The notes below the pieces were generated by a model, which made no database searches, was not told the origin of the DNA, and saw only the letters and a list, made by a program, of their open reading frames with translations. This document shows positions 58,079 to 64,000 of a stretch of 64,000 bases of DNA, in pieces. Source of the DNA: Candidatus Korarchaeum sp. (GTDB taxonomy: Archaea; Korarchaeota; Korarchaeia; Korarchaeales; Korarchaeaceae); NCBI GenBank assembly GCA_038888615.1, contig JAWAID010000001.1, forward strand, positions 1 through 64,000. The letters are read 5' to 3'. Positions within the stretch are counted from its first letter, which is position 1. Every line of letters begins with the position of its first letter. The position numbers and the translations under genes are program-made.

Positions 58079-58853
58079 ACCATATCACCTCATTAACAAA
58101 CCCTATAAGGGCCTTGTGAACAGAGTTGGACTTAAATATAAGCTTTTCTGAAATTAGGAGTTTCGATAGCGATGTGGGTAGCAGTAAGTCCACTTTGACC
58201 GAGGGTCTTCTCTCTCAATACACTATTAACCCTCGATACCACACGATCACATCTTCAAATTAAATTTAAATAAATATCGTAAAACTTCTGTTATAGTTAA
58301 TTTACTATTTTAATAGTTAAAATATGCTTGTTAATATTTCCATAAAATCGACTAGAAGATATTCTTTTAATTAGGTTTCAACAACACCTTTAAATGAGAT
58401 CTAATCCATGTTAGTGAATGTGAAATAACACAGTGGAAATGTACCCCCCAAGTCCCTAAATGCATTCCTATAAGGGCTTAGATGACCTCTATGCAGACTA
58501 AGATCACTGGAGTCATAGACATCTCCACGAGAAGTGATTTTCATACAAATTTTCATTATATCACCCTAAAGTAAATAAAATAACTTTTTAGATTGAGATA
58601 AATTCCTTAGAAAGCCCAGAGAGTTAATTTCTACAAAAATAATCTCCTGGGTTTTCAGGGGTTAAAAGCCACTCGTAGAGTACGGCTTAGGGTGGTAGGC
58701 TCAGTGACCTCTCATCAGAACGGTAGATTGAGGAGTGTCGAATGGGACTACCGTAGGGTTTCAGGTACACGTTCACGCATCGCTCCCCCGTTCGGAAATT
58801 CACCCTAGGAAGAGGCTTAATAAATTCAGCTAACCTCTAGTATAGGTGCCCTC
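58079..58853. other. Intergenic region, 775 bp, AT-rich with an inverted repeat
   Basis: The left end carries the histone promoter. The centre (about 58250-58640) is very AT-rich without gene-like frames. ACGGTAG (58720-58726) and CTACCGT (58748-58754) form a 7-bp inverted repeat in a GC-richer segment that follows a ggttaaaag TATA-like element, so a small RNA is possible. No protein gene is seen. Confidence 0.5.
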
Positions 58854-59579
58854 ATGTCCCCTGAGATCGGAAAGGGATTGAGGCTCCTCTGCTCCACGGA
58901 GTTCTTCTGGGGATCAGATATCGGCGATGCAATTACCTACATAGTGAGGAGCGGGTGTGAGGGTGTTCTAATTTCAACGGAGCCCCCTCATTACTTCCCC
59001 TCGATGCTCCATAGGGAGAGTGTGAGGACGCTTAGGGACCTCATCAGGAGCTTGGATGTCATCGTTGCCGTGAGATCCCCGGAGACTGATGTGAACCTCT
59101 TCAGCAGCAATCCTTACATTTCAGAGGCTTCTCAAAGGAGTATTGAAGACTCCATTGGTCTTTCCCTCTATATAAACGCGGACTTCTCGGTAATAAGACC
59201 ATCGAACGCTCCCATCTCCATCAATTACGGGATGTTCCTCAGTAAAATGCAGAAGATCCTATCCGGAGTAGGAAGGGATGCTTACATAGCTCTCGAGCTG
59301 ATAGGGAACAACTCCGAGGAGATCGTCCCTAGGATTAAAGATAGGAGACTAGGCGTTATCTATGTTGATGGAAGGAGCCCTGAGGGACTCCTGAAAAGCG
59401 ATAGGTTAGTTGGAATATCAATGTACTTCCAGGGATCGCAACCCCTCAGGGTGATCCCCGGTATGAGGGCAAGCACCCCTTACTTGATGCTCTACCCTTC
59501 CCAGAGGAGGATGCATAAGGCTGAGGACTTCAAGAGGATCATAGCTAAGGTGAAAAATTGGAGAGAAGGTTTCTTCTGA
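58854..59579 (+). CDS. TIM-barrel protein, AP endonuclease 2-like (divergent)
   Basis: The 241-residue protein has a barrel-like pattern (GCEGVLISTEPPHYFPSM, DVIVAVRSPETDVNL, SNPYISEASQRSIEDSIGLS, DFSVIRPSNAP, AYIALELIGNN, GVIYVDGRSPEGLL). The SNPYISEASQRSI segment is typical of this superfamily, but the metal ligands near the C-terminal strands are weak. The function is unknown. It is followed convergently, after 4 bp, by the creatininase-family gene. Confidence 0.6.
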   Translation: MSPEIGKGLRLLCSTEFFWGSDIGDAITYIVRSGCEGVLISTEPPHYFPSMLHRESVRTLRDLIRSLDVIVAVRSPETDVNLFSSNPYISEASQRSIEDSIGLSLYINADFSVIRPSNAPISINYGMFLSKMQKILSGVGRDAYIALELIGNNSEEIVPRIKDRRLGVIYVDGRSPEGLLKSDRLVGISMYFQGSQPLRVIPGMRASTPYLMLYPSQRRMHKAEDFKRIIAKVKNWREGFF

Positions 59580-59583
59580 TTTC

Positions 59584-60336
59584 TCAGATGGACTCTTGCC
59601 TATCCCATCCCTCTATCACATTCAATATCTCCTCAACGATCCTCTCAACTAATCTCTCTACGAAATTTGACGCTTCCTCATGCCTCGGGATCTCCTTAAC
59701 GAACTTATCGTCGTAAGCTAATACGGATCCGGGGAGGGGTACTGCTTGAACGCCACTCCTCAGCCTGTAGATCTCTCCATCCTCGATCCCCCCCTTAACT
59801 AGGGATCCGTCTATCGCTAGTATTATGGCTGTCTCATCGATACCGGCGTGACCCCCGCTGCCCCCGAAGATCTCCTCAGCGATTTCCCTCGCTAGATCCC
59901 ACCACATCACCATGGCTACCCTCAACCTCAGGTCAAGCCAGGCCCTCCTCATGGCCCTAGAGATGCTGTTCACCTGACCCGATCCTCCGTGTCCATTCAT
60001 CAGTATCACTCTCCCGAAACCGTTACTAGCTAACTCGGACAGGATCTCGTGAATTAAGGACTCGAGAGTGGAATCGCTTATTGTTATGGTGCCCATATAG
60101 CCGGAGAGACCTACCGCGACTCCGTAGTAGAGTGGAGGAGCTACTAAGGCGTTCACCTTCTCCGCTACCCTCAGGGATAGCCACTCAGATATCAGGAAGT
60201 CCGTACCTAAGGGTAGATGCGGACCGTGAGCTTCACAAACCCCAAGAGGAAGTATAGCTAATTCAGTTTCCTCAATGGCCTCTTGGAACTCCCTGTAGCT
60301 CATTAACCAAATTCTCCTATCCTTAAGTCCGCTCAT
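59584..60336 (-). CDS. Creatininase-family amidohydrolase
   Basis: The 250-residue protein has the creatininase metal motifs ILPLGVCEAHGPHLPLGTD (about 24-42), LMNGHGGSGQVNS (about 111-123) and GHAGIDETAIIL (about 157-168). The family hydrolyses cyclic amides; archaeal members such as ArfB act on formamide intermediates of flavin/F420 synthesis. Which applies here is unknown. It overlaps the cDPG-synthase-like gene by 4 bp and is translated from the same message. Confidence 0.85.
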   Translation of the reverse strand: MSGLKDRRIWLMSYREFQEAIEETELAILPLGVCEAHGPHLPLGTDFLISEWLSLRVAEKVNALVAPPLYYGVAVGLSGYMGTITISDSTLESLIHEILSELASNGFGRVILMNGHGGSGQVNSISRAMRRAWLDLRLRVAMVMWWDLAREIAEEIFGGSGGHAGIDETAIILAIDGSLVKGGIEDGEIYRLRSGVQAVPLPGSVLAYDDKFVKEIPRHEEASNFVERLVERIVEEILNVIEGWDRQESI

Positions 60337-61655
60337 CGTTTAACCCTCTCGAGGAACTCGTCTATTACGCCCTCCAAGGTCAGGGTACCGATCTCCTGGA
60401 GCTCGTAGTAAACGTGGACAGCTGGTTTGTTTATCCTAAGATAGCGGCTTATATCCGTCGGGGTCCCTAGAACGACGGACTCCGCAGGTGATCTGTTTAT
60501 CGTCTCCTCAAGCTCCCTCATCTGGCTCTCCCCATAGCCTACCGCTGGGAGGACATGCGATAAGTGAGGGTACTTCTCGTAGGTCTCCCTTATGGAGCCC
60601 ACTGCGTAAGGCCTGGGATCTATCACCTCTGCCTTGAGCTTCCGCGCCATCAGGTAGCCGGCTCCGAATCCCATGTCCCCATGAGTCACCGTGGGGCCAT
60701 CCTCAACTACTATCACCTTCTTCCTCTCGATGAGCTCGGGTTTATCGACGGTGTAGGGGATAGCTGCAGTTATTATCTTAGCCCTCGGATTAACCCTCTC
60801 CACGTTGCTCATGACCTTCTCCACATCCGAGTAGCAAGCCGTATCCACCTTGCTTATTATCACGACATCCGCCATCCTCACGTTGACGCTTCCGGGCCAG
60901 TAAGTCAGCTCGTGACCTGCTCTAAGCGGATCAACGACCGTTATCAGGAGGTCGGGTTCGTAGAACGGAAAGTCGTTATTCCCTCCATCCCATAATATCA
61001 CATCACCCTCCTTCTCAGCCTCCCTCAGTATTTTCTCGTAGTCCACTCCGGCAAAGACGACGTTACCTAGTCTCAAGTGCGGTTCATAATCCTCCCTCTC
61101 CTCTATGGTTGCGTTGTGCCTATCCAGGTCCTCCAGCGATGCGAACCTCTGGACTATCTGTTTCCTCAAGTCCCCGTAGGGCATGGGGTGCCTGACCACG
61201 GAGACCCTCAAGCCCTTGCCCCTGAGTATCCTCGAGATCCTCCTGCTCGTTGGGCTCTTCCCAGCCCCGGTCCTAACGGCAGTGACGGCTATTACAGGCT
61301 TATTTGATTTGAGCATGGTGCTCTTCGGCCCAAGCAACATGAAGTCAGCTCCGCAAGCTTGAGCGAGAGCCGCCCTCTCCATTATGTACTGGTGGGAGAC
61401 GTCGCTATAGGAGAAGACGACTAGATCTACTTCCTTCTCCCTTATTAACCTCGGAAGATCCTCCTCCGGATATATGGGAATCCCGTTAGGATAGAGGGGG
61501 CCCGCTAGCTCAGGGGGATATATCCTACCAGCTATGTTCGGGAGCTGGGCCGCTGTGAACGCTACCACCTCGTACTGCTCGTTGTTCCGGAAGAACACGT
61601 TGAAGTTATGGAAGTCACGGCCGGCTGCACCCATGATGACTACTCTCCTAGCCAT
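60333..61655 (-). CDS. Cyclic 2,3-diphosphoglycerate synthase/GTPase-like protein (COG2403)
   Basis: The 440-residue protein (ATG 61655, GGTG upstream) has an N-terminal Rossmann-like segment RRVVIMGAAGRDFHNFNVFF, a P-loop AVRTGAGKSPTSRRI (about 124-138), an Asp-rich WDGGNNDFPFY and a second-domain VISKVDTA. This is the layout of methanogen cyclic 2,3-diphosphoglycerate synthase and of the COG2403 predicted GTPases. Production of the thermoprotectant cDPG is possible but unproven. It is divergent from thiL. Confidence 0.78.
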   Translation of the reverse strand: MARRVVIMGAAGRDFHNFNVFFRNNEQYEVVAFTAAQLPNIAGRIYPPELAGPLYPNGIPIYPEEDLPRLIREKEVDLVVFSYSDVSHQYIMERAALAQACGADFMLLGPKSTMLKSNKPVIAVTAVRTGAGKSPTSRRISRILRGKGLRVSVVRHPMPYGDLRKQIVQRFASLEDLDRHNATIEEREDYEPHLRLGNVVFAGVDYEKILREAEKEGDVILWDGGNNDFPFYEPDLLITVVDPLRAGHELTYWPGSVNVRMADVVIISKVDTACYSDVEKVMSNVERVNPRAKIITAAIPYTVDKPELIERKKVIVVEDGPTVTHGDMGFGAGYLMARKLKAEVIDPRPYAVGSIRETYEKYPHLSHVLPAVGYGESQMRELEETINRSPAESVVLGTPTDISRYLRINKPAVHVYYELQEIGTLTLEGVIDEFLERVKR

Positions 61656-61669
61656 AACGCGCACCTACC

Positions 61670-62686
61670 GTGTCACCAGGTAACGGATTTAACGTTAAGC
61701 ACCCCTATGGGACCGTGAGACCTGAGAGGGAACTGATAGATGAGATAATGAAGCTCGTTAAAGAGGATCCCGGGGAGTTGCTAAAGCTGGGTAGGGATGA
61801 TGCTTCAGCTAGGGAACTGGAGCGAGGTGTTTACATATTCAAAATGGATATGGTTTCCTCATCCACTGACTTGCTCCCTGGGATGAGCTTGAGCCAGCTC
61901 GCGAAGAAGTGCGTCACTGCTAACTTCTCGGACATAGCTTCCAAGGGAGGTAGACCCGTCCTCTTCATGTCCTCAGTGGGCTTACCCAGGGACCTCAGTG
62001 ACGAGGACTTCCTATCCATATTCAGGGGTTTCGAGGAGGCGATGAGAAAGTACGGAACTCACTTAGTGGGGGGAGACCTCGGGGAGTCCAAGGAGATCGT
62101 GATATCGGGCTTCGCGCTCGGTAGAGTTGAGGTGAGGTTAGTGGGAAGAGGAGGGGCTAAGCCCGGGGATGTTTTAATGACGACAGGGTGCTTCGGGCTC
62201 ACTTGGCTCGGTTTCAAACACCTCTTGGAGGGTCTGGAGATACCGGAACGGTTGAAGGAGGATGTCCTGAGAGCCGTGTATGAGCCCGAGGCCAAGGTGG
62301 AGGAAGGGATTGCGATATCCCGCTATGCCTCGTCCACTATCGATAGTAGTGACGGTCTCTACTGGTCATTAAGGGAACTCTCCAGAGCTAGCGGCCTCGG
62401 TTTCCTGGTGGAGGACCTTCCGCTAGATGAGAGAGTGAGGGAGTACTTGGAATGTAAGGAGATGGATATCATTGAGGCCACCTTTCACGGAGGAGAGGAG
62501 TATGAGATAGTCTTCACTGTTAGGGAAGACCTGGTTCGTGAAGTTACTGAGGAGCTGGAGCTCCTGAACCTGGAGCCGCTGAGGATTGGGAGGGTCATCG
62601 AGCACGAGGGTATCTACCTGAGAGTTGGGGATGGGATCTTGGAAGTCCCCGAGGGTGGGTGGGAGCACTTCAGAGAGGTAAGTTAA
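61670..62686 (+). CDS. thiL: Thiamine-monophosphate kinase
   Basis: The 338-residue protein has the PurM-like N-terminal (LGRDDASARELERGVYI, MDMVSSSTDLLPG), VTANFSDIASKGGRPV (about 83-98), GGDLGESKEI and the C-terminal TIDSSDGLYWSLRELS. It phosphorylates thiamine monophosphate to TPP, the cofactor of IorA. GTG 61670 starts only 14 bp from the divergent cDPG-synthase-like start, so the promoters overlap coding DNA. Confidence 0.9.
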   Translation: MSPGNGFNVKHPYGTVRPERELIDEIMKLVKEDPGELLKLGRDDASARELERGVYIFKMDMVSSSTDLLPGMSLSQLAKKCVTANFSDIASKGGRPVLFMSSVGLPRDLSDEDFLSIFRGFEEAMRKYGTHLVGGDLGESKEIVISGFALGRVEVRLVGRGGAKPGDVLMTTGCFGLTWLGFKHLLEGLEIPERLKEDVLRAVYEPEAKVEEGIAISRYASSTIDSSDGLYWSLRELSRASGLGFLVEDLPLDERVREYLECKEMDIIEATFHGGEEYEIVFTVREDLVREVTEELELLNLEPLRIGRVIEHEGIYLRVGDGILEVPEGGWEHFREVS

Positions 62687-63317
62687 CTAGCTCCCCCATC
62701 GATGGGACCACCACGTCAACGTTCAGTTTGGATAACCTGATCCTATCGACGAAGTCTGAGATCTCCCTATCACTCCCGTGGAGCGGGACCACCTTCCTGG
62801 GGACAACTGCTCTCACTATTCTAACGGCTTCGGAGGGACTGGAATTGGGTGAAGGAGATCCTACGGGGATGAACGCGAGATCCACTGGAGAGAACGCCTG
62901 GAACCCCTTGGAAAATCCAGTACTGTCCCCGTGAAAGATAGCTACACCCTCTATCTCTAGAGGCAGGACCACGGGATGGTGACCGGGGTGAACCGATCTT
63001 AAAGCGTGCACTCTAGCACCTCCGATCTCCACCGTCTCACCGTCCTTCACCCTATGGACCCTCTCCCCTAACCTCCCCCTCAGTATCCTGTGAACCCCGG
63101 GGTTGCAAACGACGCTGATATCGAACTCCCTAGATATGCTCTCGAGGAAGGTCTCATCGAAGTGGTCCGAGTGCTCGTGAGTGAAGAGAACCAGGTCTAC
63201 CCCGCCCAACTCGGATATCTCCTCCGGGGAGAAGAGGGAAGCTGGATCCAGGAGGACTCTCAGATCTCCGCACTTTAGGTAGATGGCTGAACTTCCCTTC
63301 CAGACTAAGGATATCAA
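62670..63317 (-). CDS. MBL-fold metal-dependent hydrolase
   Basis: The 215-residue protein has DLVLFTHEHSDHFDE (HxHxDH, about 40-54), ALRSVHPGHHPVV, FHGDSTGFS (about 126-134) and VVPLHGSDREI. Zinc ligands are complete. The substrate is unknown. It overlaps the cyclophilin-like gene by 4 bp upstream and thiL by 17 bp at its end. Confidence 0.83.
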   Translation of the reverse strand: MISLVWKGSSAIYLKCGDLRVLLDPASLFSPEEISELGGVDLVLFTHEHSDHFDETFLESISREFDISVVCNPGVHRILRGRLGERVHRVKDGETVEIGGARVHALRSVHPGHHPVVLPLEIEGVAIFHGDSTGFSKGFQAFSPVDLAFIPVGSPSPNSSPSEAVRIVRAVVPRKVVPLHGSDREISDFVDRIRLSKLNVDVVVPSMGELVNLPL

Positions 63318-63709
63318 ATCCTCATCAACTCCACGCTAGTCCCCGTCCTGAGCCCACTTACCAACTCGATGCCCGATATTACTCTCCCCATGGGGTTAAC
63401 TAACTCGTTAAGTCTGACGTCTGAGAGAGCTATTACCAACATCTTCTTGGAAAGCGAGTACGCTACGTGACCCCTCCTCATCGAGCCTCTCGGTTTCTCA
63501 GATCTGGTATCTATAGGAGCTGAGATGTAGAGGAGCTCACCGCTGTTCACGACCATCCCCCTGATGGGGAGGCTCCTGTAGAACCTCTCGATCGTTATGG
63601 GAGATAGATGTCTGATGAGCTCCATACTCACTGCATCGGAGTCATCCCATCTCAAGATCACTCTGTAGCTCCCTATCCCTTCTATCCTCTCCCTCAATAC
63701 CCGCTTCAC
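63314..63709 (-). CDS. Cyclophilin-like-fold protein (COG2164-like)
   Basis: The 131-residue protein has YRVILRWDDSDAVSMEL at the start, LPIRGMVVNSGELLYISAP in the middle, and ends in GLRTGTSVELMRI, in line with the archaeal TM1367-like cyclophilin-fold family. Isomerase activity is not shown for these. It is in an apparent operon with the MBL gene and S25e. Confidence 0.65.
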   Translation of the reverse strand: MKRVLRERIEGIGSYRVILRWDDSDAVSMELIRHLSPITIERFYRSLPIRGMVVNSGELLYISAPIDTRSEKPRGSMRRGHVAYSLSKKMLVIALSDVRLNELVNPMGRVISGIELVSGLRTGTSVELMRI

Positions 63710-63735
63710 CTCAGGGGAGGGGTCTAAATAGTAAG

Positions 63736-63993
63736 TTACCCCTCCTTCACTGCTCTCGCCTTAGTACCCATATAAATCCTTATCCTAGAGTTCCCGTCCA
63801 CGTAAACCACTAGGCCCTCCCTCTCGAGATCCCTGAGGAGCCTCCTAGCGATGCTCACCCTTATGTTATACTTCATAGCGAGGGATTGAGGTGTTATATA
63901 GCTCGATCTAACTACTTCCTTCCTAATCTGATCTAGTAGCTGGGGTTTAAGTTCGATATCCCTGATCAACTTCTCAGCCTTCTCAGCGCTCAC
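63736..63993 (-). CDS. rps25e: Ribosomal protein S25e (N-terminus may be cut by the window)
   Basis: The protein has the S25e winged-helix sequence: LLDQIRKEVVRSSYITPQSLAMKYN then IRVSIARRLLRDLEREGLV (split in two), ending in GNSRIRIYMGTK. It is a small-subunit ribosomal protein of archaea and eukaryotes. A GTG at 63993 would start an 85-residue form. The frame stays open to the window end, and S25e normally has a Lys-rich N-terminal extension, so the true start may lie beyond base 64000. Confidence 0.9.
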   Translation of the reverse strand: MSAEKAEKLIRDIELKPQLLDQIRKEVVRSSYITPQSLAMKYNIRVSIARRLLRDLEREGLVVYVDGNSRIRIYMGTKARAVKEG

Positions 63994-64000
63994 GGTACCA

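Overview
The window is a gene-dense archaeal chromosome segment. Archaeal markers seen directly are an HMf-type histone, ribosomal protein S25e, ABCE1, an Sso-type SSB, RibL FAD synthase, sn-glycerol-1-phosphate dehydrogenase, a tetraether-synthase-like radical SAM enzyme, DtdA and an MCT-1/Tma20-like PUA protein. AGG/AGA-rich arginine usage, many GTG/TTG starts, TATA boxes about 25 bp before leaderless starts and some GGAGGTG ribosome sites fit a hyperthermophile of the TACK group. The mixture of crenarchaeal and euryarchaeal traits suggests Korarchaeota, but that placement is inference.

Layout. 1-5 kb: a cut-off gene end, a small HExxH membrane protein, an LRV-repeat protein, a Trp-heptad coiled-coil protein and a secreted M28 peptidase. 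5-12.5 kb: XRE regulator, SWIM protein, phosphoesterase, FAD dehydrogenase, two-subunit fumarase, class I aminotransferase and SSB. 12.9-24 kb: SPASM radical SAM protein, a PgsB/PgsC-like pair, glutamate dehydrogenase, a complete branched-chain amino-acid ABC transporter and a class III aminotransferase. 24-31 kb: an unknown protein, a canonical AdoMet decarboxylase-like enzyme, an orphan Cas6, a PflX-like radical SAM enzyme with a structured RNA at its 5' side, a TIM-barrel protein, a decayed IS200/IS605-type tnpB and tRNA-Asp. 31-42.5 kb: PUA protein, an ACD-alpha-like protein, IorAB, ABCE1, G1P dehydrogenase, MetRS and RibL. 42.5-48.4 kb: DHH protein, a C/D box sRNA, cupin, ThpR, and a three-gene cassette of SAM hydrolase, PEP-synthase-like and membrane protein. 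48.5-51.5 kb: a lipid operon (GGR plus Tes-like). 51.5-58 kb: HEAT-like protein, MBL hydrolase coupled to an AdoMetDC paralogue without catalytic residues, CDKAL1-type methylthiotransferase, DUF211, DtdA, PAP2-like and TIM-barrel proteins, tRNA-Arg and histone. 58.8-64 kb: TIM-barrel, creatininase, cDPG-synthase/GTPase, ThiL, MBL, cyclophilin-like and S25e.

The metabolic genes fit peptide and amino-acid fermentation: a secreted peptidase and Liv transporter bring in substrate, aminotransferases and glutamate dehydrogenase deaminate it, and indolepyruvate:ferredoxin oxidoreductase oxidises the aryl 2-oxo acids to acyl-CoA. Membrane lipid genes (G1P dehydrogenase, geranylgeranyl reductase, Tes) are spread through the window.

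The most unusual items are the AdoMet-decarboxylase paralogue that has lost its pyruvoyl serine and is translationally coupled to a metallo-hydrolase, the ACD-alpha homologue without its phospho-histidine loop, the PgsBC-like pair divergent from glutamate dehydrogenase, the SAM-hydrolase/PEP-synthase-like/membrane-protein cassette, the Trp-heptad coiled-coil protein, and a 137-nt structured RNA candidate. No CRISPR array, rRNA gene or intact transposase was seen.
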